From assembly GCF_016820635.1 (NCBI RefSeq), contig NZ_WSFU01000088.1, positions 43,878 through 107,877 on the forward strand: DNA of 64,000 nt, read 5' to 3'. A program made the translations under genes and the position numbers. Below the pieces are notes generated by a model. It worked only from the letters and a program-made list of their open reading frames with translations, was not told where the DNA came from and did not search any database. Below are positions 54,685 to 63,976 of this stretch, in pieces (position 1 is the stretch's first letter; each line of letters begins with the position of its first letter). The DNA comes from Anaeromonas gelatinilytica. GTDB lineage: Bacteria > Bacillota > Clostridia > Tissierellales > SIT17.

Positions 54685-54752
54685 ACTAACCATCCCTTTC
54701 AATGTATAATATATATACATTTTACCCAAATAAAAATAAAATAATCTACACT

Positions 54753-55205
54753 TTATTTTATCTCTTCCATTCCTTTATTAGCTAATTGATCAGCTTTTTC
54801 ATTTAATTCAATTCCTGAATGTCCTTTTACTTTTATAAATTTTATTTCTTGAAACCTATCAATTAGACTTAATAATTCTTGCCATAAATCCTTATTCTCT
54901 ACTACTTTTTTCTTAGAATTTATCCAGCCATTTTTTCTCCATTTTACATACCATTTCTGATTGATACAATTACATAAATAAGCTGAATCAGTATAAATCT
55001 CAATAGGTATATTATATTTTTTTACTATTTTTAAAGCTTCTATAGGAGCTTTTAATTCCATTCTATTATTGGTAGTATTCTTTTCTCCACCATATATTTC
55101 TTTTTTATTCTTCTTATATATTAATACTGCACCATATCCTCCAATATTATTAATATTTTGATTTCCAGAACATGCTCCATCTGTATAAATAATGATTTTA
55201 TCCAT
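54753..55205 (-). CDS. rnhA: Ribonuclease HI
   Basis: A 150-residue enzyme degrading RNA in RNA-DNA hybrids. The four acidic catalytic residues are D9 (YTDGACSGNQ), E50 (NNRMELKA), D73 (IYTDSAYL) and D139 (NEKADQLANKG), with H129 in KVKGHSG. It carries no hybrid-binding N-terminal domain. It is transcribed upstream of the nitroreductase gene (gap about 70 bp). Confidence 0.95.
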   Translation of the reverse strand: MDKIIIYTDGACSGNQNINNIGGYGAVLIYKKNKKEIYGGEKNTTNNRMELKAPIEALKIVKKYNIPIEIYTDSAYLCNCINQKWYVKWRKNGWINSKKKVVENKDLWQELLSLIDRFQEIKFIKVKGHSGIELNEKADQLANKGMEEIK

Positions 55206-55298
55206 TTAATATCACTCCAATTAATATAAAATTCTTCTTAAAATATCTATTCTATATTTTATAATATAAAAATATATTAGTAAAACAGTAATTTTACT

Positions 55299-55330
55299 AA
55301 TAAAATGAGTCCCTAGGGACTCATTTTATT
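55299..55330 (-). terminator. Terminator of the potABCD operon
   Basis: AATAAAATGAGTCCCT joined to its exact complement AGGGACTCATTTTATT, overlapping the potD stop codon. Confidence 0.85.
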
Positions 55331-56363
55331 GATGTGCTTTAACTTCTGTCCATAACCTATCATACACTTTTAAAAATTCCCCTGGGTCTAAAAACACTTC
55401 ACTATTAATTACTTCTTCCTCTGAAGGATATGCTACAGAATTATTTCTTAATTCTTCATCTAATTCTTCCATAGCCTTTTTATTTGGTGTAGAATAACCT
55501 ATATATTCAGTGTTCTTTAAAGCTATATCAGGTCTAGTCATAAAATCAATAAATTTCTCAGCTAATTCTTTATTTTCAGAAGTTTTTGGTATAACCATAT
55601 TATCATACCAAAGATTAGATCCTTTTTTAGGTATAACATAATTTAAATTTTCATTTTCTTCCATAAGATATGTAGCATCACCCGACCAGGCAACAGATAG
55701 TGCTGCTTCTTCCCTAACCATCATATCTTTACCTTCATCTCCTACATAAGCTAATACTAGATCCTTTTGTTTAATTAACTCATCCTTAGCTTCTTCTAAT
55801 TCCTCTTCATTATTAGTATTTATTGAATATCCAAGTTTCTTTAGAGCTATTGCAAATGAATCTCTTTGACTATCCAACATTAATATTTCATCATCATACT
55901 CTTCATCCCAAAGTATATTCCAACTATTTACTTCTTCATCTACCATTTTTTCATTATATAATATTCCTACTGTGCCCCACATATATGGTACTGAATATTC
56001 ATTATCAGGATCAAAATCTAAATTCTTAAATCTATCTGCTACATTATCATAATTTTCTATATTATTCATATCTATTTTATGCAATAAATCTTCTTTTATC
56101 ATTTTTTCAATCATATAATCTGAAGGTATAGCTACATCATATTTAGTACCTCCTTGGTTAATCTTCACATACATTTCTTCATTAGTAGGATAAGTTTCAT
56201 AAACAACTTCAACATTATATTCTTCTTCAAATTCATCTAATACATCTTCATCTATATAATCTCCCCAATTATATACATACAATTGAGCCTTTTCCTCACC
56301 ACAACCTGTCATAATAGTTATCAAAAATAATATAAATATTAATACTATAAAACTTTTTTTCAA
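55326..56363 (-). CDS. potD: Spermidine/putrescine-binding lipoprotein PotD
   Basis: A 345-residue lipoprotein with lipobox MTGC (Cys21). The fold signature YVYNWGDYIDEDVLDEFEEEYNVEVVYETYPTNEEMYVKINQGGTKYDVAIPSDYMIEKM is that of PotD/PotF, as is VPYMWGTVGILYNE. It delivers polyamines to PotB-PotC. It is the last gene of the operon, 3 bp after potC. Confidence 0.95.
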   Translation of the reverse strand: MKKSFIVLIFILFLITIMTGCGEEKAQLYVYNWGDYIDEDVLDEFEEEYNVEVVYETYPTNEEMYVKINQGGTKYDVAIPSDYMIEKMIKEDLLHKIDMNNIENYDNVADRFKNLDFDPDNEYSVPYMWGTVGILYNEKMVDEEVNSWNILWDEEYDDEILMLDSQRDSFAIALKKLGYSINTNNEEELEEAKDELIKQKDLVLAYVGDEGKDMMVREEAALSVAWSGDATYLMEENENLNYVIPKKGSNLWYDNMVIPKTSENKELAEKFIDFMTRPDIALKNTEYIGYSTPNKKAMEELDEELRNNSVAYPSEEEVINSEVFLDPGEFLKVYDRLWTEVKAHQ

Positions 56364-56366
56364 TAA

Positions 56367-57152
56367 TTATACACCCTCTCTTTTTAATTTATTTGAACTT
56401 CTTTTATTTATTATAATCATTAATATTAAAACACTCACAAACATGAGAGTAGATAAAGCATTAATTTTAGGATCGATTCCTCTTCTTGCCATTGAATAAA
56501 TAGTTATAGATAAATTACTTACTCCAGAACCAGTGGTAAAGAAACTAATTACAAAATCATCAATAGATAATGTAAATGCTATAAGTGCACCAGTAACAAT
56601 TCCTGAAGATATTTCTGGTAAAATCACCTTTCGAAATGCATAAAAAGGAGTTGCTCCTAAATCCATAGCTGCTTCTGGCATATCCTTTGGCATTTGTTTT
56701 AATTTAGGTAATACTGCTAAAATTACATAAGGAATGTTAAAAGTTATATGAGATAACAACATTGTTGTATAGCCTAATCTTATTTTTAAAAATATAAATA
56801 ATGTCATTAACGAAATACCTGTTACTATATCTGGATTAAGTACAGGAAGATAGTTTATGTTTAAAATTATTTTCTTTCTAAAAGACTTCATATTATAAAT
56901 ACCTATTGCTGATAATGTCCCAATTATTGTAACTATAATTGAAGACAAAGTTGCTATACTCAACGTATAATATAAAGATTTCATTATTTCCCTACTTTTA
57001 AAAAGCTCTCTATACCAATTTAAAGTAAAACCTTCCCAAGATCCTTGTAATCTTGAATTGTTAAAAGAAAATATGATTAATACTAATATAGGTGCATATA
57101 AAAATAAAAAAACAAGAAATATATAGAACTTTTTAATACTCTTTTCTACCAT
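56367..57152 (-). CDS. potC: Spermidine/putrescine ABC transporter permease PotC
   Basis: A 261-residue permease with six helices. FNNSRLQGSWEGFTLNWYRELF at the first loop and the coupling motif PKDMPEAAMDLGATPFYAFRKVILPEISSG are typical of PotC. Its start overlaps the potB stop by 7 bp. Confidence 0.95.
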   Translation of the reverse strand: MVEKSIKKFYIFLVFLFLYAPILVLIIFSFNNSRLQGSWEGFTLNWYRELFKSREIMKSLYYTLSIATLSSIIVTIIGTLSAIGIYNMKSFRKKIILNINYLPVLNPDIVTGISLMTLFIFLKIRLGYTTMLLSHITFNIPYVILAVLPKLKQMPKDMPEAAMDLGATPFYAFRKVILPEISSGIVTGALIAFTLSIDDFVISFFTTGSGVSNLSITIYSMARRGIDPKINALSTLMFVSVLILMIIINKRSSNKLKREGV

Positions 57153-57979
57153 AATCCCACACCTCTATCTTCTTTATCTTCATATTTATTCATTATTGCC
57201 ATAGCAAATAATATAACTATCATCAAGATTAATGCTATTGCAGAACCAAAATGCCAATCATTTATTCTTAAAAATTGTTCTTCAACTAAATTACCTATTA
57301 ACCAGTATTGTCCTCCTCCTAATAATTTCGAAATTACAAAAGTACTAACAGCAGGCATAAAAACCATAGTTATTCCAGATATAACTCCTGGTAAACTTAA
57401 TGGAAATACAATTTTTGAAAAGATTACAAATCGATTAGCTCCCAAATCTTCGGCTACCTCCAATATATTTCTATTCATTTTAGTAAGAACTGTATATATG
57501 GGTAATATCATAAATGGCAAAAAATTATAAACCATTCCCAATATTACTGCTCCATCATTATACAATAAATCTAATGCTGGCAAACCAATAATTCGTAAAA
57601 AATTATTTATAATTCCATTTTTGCCAAGTATAGTCATCCAAGAATAAGTTCTTAATAAAAAATTCATCCACATAGGTATTACTATTAAAAGAACAAACTT
57701 ATTTCTTCTCTTCAATGAAGACTTTGCTAATATCATAGAAAAAGGATATCCTATTATTAAACAAATTAATGTAGACAATATTGCTAGCCATACAGACTTC
57801 CACAATACTCTTAAATAAATCGGCTCACAAAACCTTTGGAAATTTTCTATTGATAACTTAAATCCAAAGAATGAAGTTTTAGAAGGTATAGTGATACCAT
57901 ATAATAATACAAGTAATAAAGGAAAGATTATAAAAATAACACTCCAAATTATATAAGGATATGAAGTAAATTTTTTCAT
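57146..57979 (-). CDS. potB: Spermidine/putrescine ABC transporter permease PotB
   Basis: A 277-residue permease with six helices. PotB features are TYSWMTILGKNGIINNFL, MVYNFLPFMILPIYTVL and the coupling loop EVAEDLGANRFVIFSKIVFPLSLPG. Its start follows the potA stop immediately, consistent with translational coupling. Confidence 0.95.
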   Translation of the reverse strand: MKKFTSYPYIIWSVIFIIFPLLLVLLYGITIPSKTSFFGFKLSIENFQRFCEPIYLRVLWKSVWLAILSTLICLIIGYPFSMILAKSSLKRRNKFVLLIVIPMWMNFLLRTYSWMTILGKNGIINNFLRIIGLPALDLLYNDGAVILGMVYNFLPFMILPIYTVLTKMNRNILEVAEDLGANRFVIFSKIVFPLSLPGVISGITMVFMPAVSTFVISKLLGGGQYWLIGNLVEEQFLRINDWHFGSAIALILMIVILFAMAIMNKYEDKEDRGVGLW

Positions 57980-59023
57980 TTAATTTCTCTCCTTTTTCAT
58001 AACATGTATATCTTCAGGATAAATTATAATTCCCACTTTAGATCCTATTTCTTTTTTTAATGTATTATGAACTAACCATTCTCTATTTTCTTCCTTTATT
58101 ATCATTTCGTAATGAACACCTTTAAAAATAACAGAATCAACATTTCCTACTAACATACCCTCTTCCTCAGATACTAACTTTATATCTTCTGGCCTTATAA
58201 CAATATCAACATCTTCATTATTTTTAAATCCTTTATCCACACTCTTAAATTTTTTACCAGCAAATTCCACTACATAATCCTCTATCATTATTCCATCAAT
58301 AATATTACTTTCTCCTATAAACTTAGCTACAAATCTGTTACTTGGTTCATTATATATGTCTACAGGACTTCCTTTTTGTTGTATTTCTCCATTATCCATA
58401 ACTATAATTGTATCAGACATAGTTAAAGCCTCTTCTTGATCATGAGTCACATAAACAAAAGTTATTCCCACTTCCCTTTGTATATTCTTAAGCTCTAACT
58501 GCATTTCTTTCCTAAGTTTTAAATCTAAAGCTCCCAACGGTTCATCTAATAACAATACTTTAGGTTTATTTACCAATGCTCTGGCAATTGCAATTCTCTG
58601 TTGCTGTCCACCACTTAAAGAATCAACTTTCCTATTTTCATATCCTTCTAATCCAACTAAATCAAGTATTTCACTTACTTTTTTCTTTATATCTTTATTT
58701 GGTAATTTTTTTATTTTTAATCCAAAAGCTATATTTTCAAATACATTCATATGAGGAAATAAAGCATATTTCTGAAATACAGTATTTATTTGTCTTTTAT
58801 ATGGAGGTAAATCATTAATTTTTTTTCCATTAAAATATATATTACCTATTGTAGCTTTTTCAAATCCTCCAATTATTCTTAAAGTAGTAGTTTTTCCACA
58901 ACCACTTGGACCTAATAAAGTAAGAAATTCATTTTTTCTAATATTTAAATTAATATTTTTTAATACTTGAACATCTCCATATATCTTTTGTAAATTTTCT
59001 AACCTTATTATATTGTTATTCAT
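57980..59023 (-). CDS. potA: Spermidine/putrescine ABC transporter ATPase PotA
   Basis: A 347-residue ABC ATPase. Walker [10 protein letters not shown] is at about 38-46, signature [15 protein letters not shown] near 135, Walker [13 protein letters not shown] next, and the H-loop [13 protein letters not shown]. The C-terminal TOBE-like regulatory domain (about 240-345, with [12 protein letters not shown]) completes it. It is 12 bp after the regulator gene. Confidence 0.96.
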   Translation of the reverse strand: MNNNIIRLENLQKIYGDVQVLKNINLNIRKNEFLTLLGPSGCGKTTTLRIIGGFEKATIGNIYFNGKKINDLPPYKRQINTVFQKYALFPHMNVFENIAFGLKIKKLPNKDIKKKVSEILDLVGLEGYENRKVDSLSGGQQQRIAIARALVNKPKVLLLDEPLGALDLKLRKEMQLELKNIQREVGITFVYVTHDQEEALTMSDTIIVMDNGEIQQKGSPVDIYNEPSNRFVAKFIGESNIIDGIMIEDYVVEFAGKKFKSVDKGFKNNEDVDIVIRPEDIKLVSEEEGMLVGNVDSVIFKGVHYEMIIKEENREWLVHNTLKKEIGSKVGIIIYPEDIHVMKKERN

Positions 59024-59035
59024 GTCTAAACCTCC

Positions 59036-59575
59036 TTAAAAATTTGGTGGAGTAGAAACCCACAAAATTTTAGCTTTACTCTTATTAGGATTAGTTATAT
59101 AATGACTAACATTTGCCTTATAATAAAAACTATCTCCTTTTTTTGCTTTATATCTCTTATTTCCTAAACAAATACATATACTTCCTGATAATATATATCC
59201 AAACTCCTCACCTTCATGAGGATTATCTTCTTTAGACATTCCCCCAGACTCCAAAGTTACTAATATAGGTTCCATTTGATTCTTTTGAGCATTTGGTATT
59301 AACCACTTTAATTCATATTTATATTCATTGTCTTCACTAATAAACATATCATTCTTCGTAAACACTATTTTTTCTTCTTCAACTTCATTAAAAAAATCTT
59401 TTAAATTTGTACCCAAACTTTCTAACATATCAATAAAAGTAGCTATAGATGGCGAAGTTAAATCCCTTTCAACCTGAGATATAAAACCTTTAGAAAGTTC
59501 ACATCTATTTGCTAATTCTTCTTGTGTTAAAGAATTTTTAATTCTTAATTCTTTAATTTTTTTCCCTATTTCCAT
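59036..59575 (-). CDS. XRE-cupin transcriptional regulator (PuuR-like)
   Basis: 179 residues: an N-terminal HTH (LRIKNSLTQEELANRCELSKGFISQVERDLTSPSIATFIDMLESLG) and a C-terminal cupin (about 105-175, with PHEGEEFGYILSGSICICLGNKRYKAKKGDSFYYKANVSHYITN). It resembles PuuR-type regulators found ahead of potABCD in Firmicutes, where the cupin is thought to sense polyamines. It is first in the operon, so it probably autoregulates. The upstream gap 59576-59819 is AT-rich; no clear operator was found. Confidence 0.9.
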   Translation of the reverse strand: MEIGKKIKELRIKNSLTQEELANRCELSKGFISQVERDLTSPSIATFIDMLESLGTNLKDFFNEVEEEKIVFTKNDMFISEDNEYKYELKWLIPNAQKNQMEPILVTLESGGMSKEDNPHEGEEFGYILSGSICICLGNKRYKAKKGDSFYYKANVSHYITNPNKSKAKILWVSTPPNF

Positions 59576-59819
59576 TTTTACTCACCTCTAAATATATTAA
59601 GTACACTAAACTTATAGTTTATAATTACTAAACAATAGTCGTAATTATTATACTTTTTTATAATATCTAAGTCAATCATAATCTTTTAAAAACTAATAAA
59701 ATAATATTAATTATCTTAAACATAATATCAAATATCTAAATGTTTAATATTATATAAATATAAAATTTCATAATTACTTCTCGTATAATAATTAGAATAT
59801 TTTGATATTTGATAAGCTA

Positions 59820-59847
59820 TTTACATATTTCATTTTTAGTGTAAAAT
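59820..59847 (+). promoter_or_regulatory. Promoter of the EamA transporter gene
   Basis: TTTACA, 16 bp, TAAAAT, about 31 bp before the ATG; the ribosome site AAGGAGGG follows. Confidence 0.55.
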
Positions 59848-59877
59848 AGGTATTGTATTAATTTAAGGAGGGATAAA

Positions 59878-60726
59878 ATGACTGACAGAAAAAAAGGCAT
59901 AATTTTAATTCTCTTGTCTGCTTTATTTTTTGCTTTAATGTCAGCTACTGTCAAGTCTTTACACAGATTTCCTGTAACGGAAAAGATATTCTTTAGAAAT
60001 TTATTAGGACTAATAGTAGCGACTTATATATTAATTAGAAATAAAAAACCAATCTTTGGGAACAATAAAAAATTTTTAATCCTAAGAAGTATTTTCGGTC
60101 TACTAGGAGTTGCTGCAAACTTTTTTGCCTTATCTCGTCTACCTTTAGCTGATTCAGTAATGCTTAATAAAATGTCACCATTTTTTGTATTGATTCTTTC
60201 AGCACTTTTTTTAAATGAAAAAGTTAAAGGAGCTCAAATAATTGCCTTAATATTTGCTATATTAGGTGCAAGTTTTGTCATAAAACCAGAGTTTAATATA
60301 TCTTTAATTCCATATATTGTAGCTCTACTATCAGCTTTTTTCGCAGGAACTGCATATACAATTATAAGACATTTAAGACATACTGATTCATCAGAAACAA
60401 TTGTATTTTATTTCACTTTTATTTCAACAATCTCAATGATTCCTTTTATGCTCTCTGGACAATTTATAATTCCTACTGGAACAGAAATACTCGGTCTATT
60501 GGCCCTTGGAATATTTGCTACAATTGCTCAATTTTTAATGACAAATGCTTATAGATATGCACCAGCAGGTGAATTATCTATATATACTTACACTAATATA
60601 ATTTTTTCTACAATTATAGGATTAATTATATGGTCAGAAATTCCTGGTATCTTAAGTATTATAGGTGGAGGATTAATTATACTTGCCGGTTATACAAATT
60701 ATCATTCTAATAGAAAAAAGGCTTAG
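59878..60726 (+). CDS. EamA-family (DMT superfamily) transporter
   Basis: A 282-residue, ten-helix permease in two EamA halves (about 5-135 and 148-275). The motifs RNLLGLIVATYILIRNKKP and LPLADSVMLNKMSPFFVLILSALFLNEKV fit the DMT pattern. Substrate is unknown; metabolite export (amino acids, purines or osmolytes) is common in the family. It is monocistronic and is the last ordinary chromosomal gene before the accessory region. Confidence 0.9.
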   Translation: MTDRKKGIILILLSALFFALMSATVKSLHRFPVTEKIFFRNLLGLIVATYILIRNKKPIFGNNKKFLILRSIFGLLGVAANFFALSRLPLADSVMLNKMSPFFVLILSALFLNEKVKGAQIIALIFAILGASFVIKPEFNISLIPYIVALLSAFFAGTAYTIIRHLRHTDSSETIVFYFTFISTISMIPFMLSGQFIIPTGTEILGLLALGIFATIAQFLMTNAYRYAPAGELSIYTYTNIIFSTIIGLIIWSEIPGILSIIGGGLIILAGYTNYHSNRKKA

Positions 60727-60806
60727 TTTTTGGGGTCACCTCAGAACCTCCGGGTCCGGGCATCTTTTTTAATTTTTTAATATTTCTTGCCTACAATAAT
60801 TTTACT

Positions 60807-61027
60807 CTAAGATAACCTATCCAAATCATTGTCAATCATGTAATCATCCGTTACAGATAGTTGATTCATATCCTGTTCTGATAAGTCGGAAAACGATACT
60901 TCTATCTGTCGTTGACGTTGTAGTTGCCTTTGAATATTGATGACTTCATTCTTCAATGCTTTTCCCAAGAACTGTCAAATATATGTCTTTTGTGTTCTTC
61001 ATGGGAAGTTGCCTTCATTTTTTTCAT
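60807..61027 (-). pseudogene. Remnant of a conjugative-element sigma-70-like factor
   Basis: AAAGGAGATG precedes an ATG (61027, or 61018) that opens MKATSHEEHKRHIFDSSWEKH, then a stop. One frame over, the sequence continues KALKNEVINIQRQLQRQRQIEVSFSDLSEQDMNQLSVTDDYMID and stops at 60807. This matches the N-terminal half of the small sigma factors of Tn916/Tn1549-type integrative conjugative elements (SHxxH start, then REVSFSDLSE, then LYTTDEY). The C-terminal half with the helix-turn-helix is gone. So both a frameshift and a truncation are present. Confidence 0.65.
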
Positions 61028-61134
61028 CTCCTTTCGTTCTTCTAAAGAAATAGACAACCCATGATTCCTTCCCTTTCGCTATTACTACAAATAGAAAGGG
61101 TGGTTTTGCCAAAAATGAAGAAAAAAATTTGATA

Positions 61135-61179
61135 GATAAAAAAATAAGTCCGATAAACCCAAAGGTTATCGAACTTATT
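61135..61179 (-). terminator. Strong terminator in the accessory region
   Basis: AATAAGTCCGATAAACC (61143-61159) with GGTTATCGAACTTATT (61164-61179), one mismatch and bulge, followed on the minus strand by a long T-run. It lies about 110 bp upstream of the sigma remnant on the same strand, so it belonged to a lost upstream gene. Confidence 0.75.
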
Positions 61180-61268
61180 CAATCTATAATATTTAGAAAC
61201 TGTGCAAAAATATTGTAAGCGACAAAGATTTGACGTATGGAACTCAGATGATGTTATTAATATAATAA

Positions 61269-61320
61269 ATCCAGTAGAAATTAGCATTATGCAAGTTCTA
61301 CTGGATGTTTTGTTTTTATT
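61269..61320 (+). terminator. Plus-strand terminator in the accessory region
   Basis: ATCCAGTAGAA / TTCTACTGGAT (61269-61279 with 61296-61306), then GTTTTGTTTTTATTT. It would end a plus-strand transcript whose gene is no longer visible. Confidence 0.7.
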
Positions 61321-61667
61321 TGATTTTTACGGACATTTAATATTGCAATTTATAGTATTATGATTTTAAATCTTTAAAATTAGCTATTTTTCAATATATA
61401 GAGAGTTCATGTATCTATTAATTATTTAACTACACAGGAAGTTGAAAATCAATGTAGAAAAATCTCATAAGTTTGTTCGAAAATATGTGTCTACATTATT
61501 GACATAGATCCATTAGGTACGATTTGTATGCTATATACAAATAATTGTCCTGGCGTGGTTTTTGTAGAAAATGTTGGCGATCCCTCATTTAGTCCAACTC
61601 AAAACAAAAATCATAAAAAGTCTTATATTAGGTCTCCCAGTAAAACAATATAATTCCTGATTTTATT

Positions 61668-62516
61668 TTACCATAAGCTGAGTGTTATTAGAAACACTTC
61701 AATTAACAGCAAAGATATATAGGATCGTTGGAACCGTAACCTGGACGTATAACCAATGATACAGTATATCAACCACATCCTTAAAACATTAATCGCTATA
61801 ACTCCATCCTTTATATTTAACAAAAGTGCAAAGCTGATGCAAATACTTCCCAATAATATTCCAAATTTAAGTATATCACCAATGCGAAATAATATATCTT
61901 TGAATTTTGTGCGGCTAGAAAAATACATTTTACCATCTATAGATATTCCCTTACCTGCAATAATATCGTGTAGATCACCTATAAAATAAAAAAGGAAATT
62001 AATAATTAAAGCCAAGTAAAGTCCTAAACTTAAAAAATTAAAATGTAAATTTCCGTCTTCTATCAATAATATTCTCAGAACCAAACTGATTACAGAAATC
62101 ACAAATAACATAGAAACGAAAGCTATAGATTTTTTTATCGGAACACCAAGTAAAATATTTTGCTTTTTTTCCATCATTTCTGATTTCTTTTCACCAACTT
62201 CTCTAGAAGCATTTTCGAATACGATATACAGATTATTCTGGCATATAATTTTACCATTGCCAGTTTTCATATTTTCAATCTTTTCATCTATCTCTTTGTC
62301 TAAATGCTTGCGAAAAATAGCATATGACTTTGGTACTTCAGTTTTTGCATAACAAAATTTTAGTATATTTAAAAATTTTCCCATTGCACCACAAAGACTA
62401 TAGCCTTCTATCGTTTGCTTCTCCATAAATCCAGTCAATGCAGCATTCTCATAAAACTGATAATTATTATAAACTATTTTATTTTTATGGTTTTTTTTCT
62501 TGATCATAATTTTCAT
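61668..62516 (-). CDS. DUF2812-like multi-pass membrane protein
   Basis: 282 residues. The N-terminal half is soluble: YQFYENAALTGFMEKQTIEGYSLCGAMGKFLNILKFCYA reads like the DUF2812 pattern (close to NxxxEEKxLxxMxxKGWxLxxxxxxxxxFxK). About five helices follow (about 128-150, 160-178, 213-232, 236-252 and 258-280). DUF2812 genes usually follow a PadR regulator, which is missing here. Base composition is less AT-extreme than in the core genes. Function is unknown. The start ATG lies 4-9 nt after GAAAGG. Confidence 0.55.
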   Translation of the reverse strand: MKIMIKKKNHKNKIVYNNYQFYENAALTGFMEKQTIEGYSLCGAMGKFLNILKFCYAKTEVPKSYAIFRKHLDKEIDEKIENMKTGNGKIICQNNLYIVFENASREVGEKKSEMMEKKQNILLGVPIKKSIAFVSMLFVISVISLVLRILLIEDGNLHFNFLSLGLYLALIINFLFYFIGDLHDIIAGKGISIDGKMYFSSRTKFKDILFRIGDILKFGILLGSICISFALLLNIKDGVIAINVLRMWLIYCIIGYTSRLRFQRSYISLLLIEVFLITLSLW

Positions 62517-63055
62517 CCAACCTTTCTCCTATTCTTCCAATAAAAAAACGATATTGTCAAGTAATATGCGCGAAAACTGTGAAAACCCCAATAGGTCTAT
62601 CTGCTTGAAGTCATTCCTCAGATAGGCTTATGCTACTTTAAATCGCCCCTTATAGTTAAACTGATATTCTTTGAGTCTATATAGCCTCTTCCTGCCTACC
62701 CGTCTTCGCTGTACTCGATCAAATATGAAGTTGCTAATCGCACATATGAATCAAAAATTGATAAGATTCTCACAGATTAAGTTCTTCTGCGAATCTATTG
62801 ATTGAAGCGTTCAATCATGTTTGTTCTTTAATAACGTTCATTCGTGCAGCTTCTGACCGCTTATTTTCAAAAGATTAGGTAGAATTCAAGTAGGCCATCG
62901 GTTTATCTACTCCTTTATGGTTTTCTCGACAATTACCTTATTTGGAGTCACCGATGGCTTTACCTTTTTATTATATACTTTGGTTCACTTTATTTTACTC
63001 TATCTAAATTAATCTATCAAAAAATCTTGCATCTTCATTAATACTATGGACACTT
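62517..63055. other. 539-bp non-coding stretch, possibly decayed transposon sequence
   Basis: No intact ORF. On the minus strand an open fragment reads RVQRRRVGRKRLYRLKEYQFNYKGRFKVA (about 62634-62722) and another PIGVFTVFAHIT (about 62558-62596), which look like pieces of a lost protein, perhaps a transposase. Composition is clearly richer in GC and CpG than neighbouring core genes. No terminal inverted repeats or target duplication were found by eye. Confidence 0.35.
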
Positions 63056-63880
63056 TTAATAAATTATAAAGTGTTCATAGCTGATTGCTCGACGATACGT
63101 TCCTGTACATTCTCTGTTCGCATAAAATTTATTAATATATTTATAATCACTGGCTCCAGCTGTGTAAGTTGTATATGTACAACCCAAATACTGGGTTCTA
63201 GGATTTACTGCAACAAGAACATTATAAACTCCCTGAGCTACGCCTGACAAAGTTACTGCTATTCCTAAATAAGGGTGAAATAAGCCGATAATGGCAGCTA
63301 AGGCAGTAATTGTAAGAGAGTTTAAAGCCTGTCCTAGATACCTATTCTGTTTTCCTGAAGTCAAATATTTGTTATAATCAGAAGGCGTTAAACTACCATA
63401 TGGGGAAAGAGACTTCACGCTTTTGTAAACTGTTCCGGTTGGCATAACAGCTGTATTCGTATCCATCTGGTATTCTTGGGATGTTTGAATTTTATGACCA
63501 TCAAGTATAATACTACCGTCCTTCGTAAAAGAAATCACATTACTTTTTTTTCCATCACTAGCAATAACGGTTAAACTTTCATCATCACTGCTTTCTATAA
63601 TTACTTTTTCATCAACATTCTTATAGTTTAGGATATACTCGTTACCCCTTGCCGTCATATTAACTCTTTTAATGATTGATGTATCTATATGATAATTATT
63701 TAATGTAGCAATTTCTGACTCAATTTGAGAAGTCTCTTCTCGTGTGAGTGTCTTATTTGCCAAAATAGAAGGTTTCATTGCATTAGATCCCCGTGAGTTA
63801 TAAGTAGTAGATGCAAAAGCCCCAGTTGTCGAGAGCGTGAGAATGGTCAAGACCAATAAAATGCTAACAAATTTTTTCAT
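63056..63880 (-). CDS. Secreted protein of unknown function with a long hydrophobic C-terminal segment
   Basis: 274 residues. A clear signal peptide (MKKFVSILLVLTILTLSTTGAFA, cleavage after Ala23) precedes a charged domain (about 45-140), a linker YGSLTPSDYNKYLTSGKQNRYLG, a hydrophobic, Gly/Ala-rich stretch (about 184-226) and a C-terminal tail with two cysteines (C234, C258) that could form a disulfide. The lay-out of pro-region plus hydrophobic core resembles some secreted toxins or bacteriocin precursors, but no family is recognised. No immunity or ABC export genes are visible. AATGGAGG precedes the ATG. Confidence 0.6.
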   Translation of the reverse strand: MKKFVSILLVLTILTLSTTGAFASTTYNSRGSNAMKPSILANKTLTREETSQIESEIATLNNYHIDTSIIKRVNMTARGNEYILNYKNVDEKVIIESSDDESLTVIASDGKKSNVISFTKDGSIILDGHKIQTSQEYQMDTNTAVMPTGTVYKSVKSLSPYGSLTPSDYNKYLTSGKQNRYLGQALNSLTITALAAIIGLFHPYLGIAVTLSGVAQGVYNVLVAVNPRTQYLGCTYTTYTAGASDYKYINKFYANRECTGTYRRAISYEHFIIY

Positions 63881-63958
63881 AATCTAACCTCCATTTTTTA
63901 TATTATATTGCAAAAGAAATTTTTGTTACTTTTTACATACCTCCTAGTACAATATATT

Positions 63959-63976
63959 TGTAACATAAAAGTTACA
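63959..63976 (-). promoter_or_regulatory. Inverted repeat in the upstream region of the secreted-protein gene
   Basis: TGTAAC, 6 bp, GTTACA. A third related half (GTTACT at 63924-63929) lies closer to the gene. About 80-100 bp before the start codon, suitable for an operator; the binder is unknown. Confidence 0.35.

Larger units (their letters stand above)
61028..61667. other. Gene-poor stretch with two terminators, no supported coding sequence
   Basis: About 640 bp between the sigma-factor remnant and the DUF2812-like gene. Apart from hairpins at 61135-61179 and 61269-61320, I see no ORF with a ribosome site. A plus-strand fragment KRQRFDVWNSDDVINIINP (about 61218-61274) looks like the tail of a lost gene. 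It is probably residue of the mobile element. Confidence 0.5.

Noticed and set aside
61042..61287. 81-codon ORF in the accessory region
   Set aside because: It runs through a strong terminator hairpin and has no ribosome site or recognisable domain.
62517..63055. Insertion sequence with transposase
   Set aside because: Only short open fragments remain, no catalytic motif and no terminal repeats were found, so it is listed only as a possible decayed element.
63896..63960. ATG-TAA minimal upstream ORF after AGGAGG near the secreted-protein gene
   Set aside because: The spacing between AGGAGG and ATG is one base, too short for initiation.
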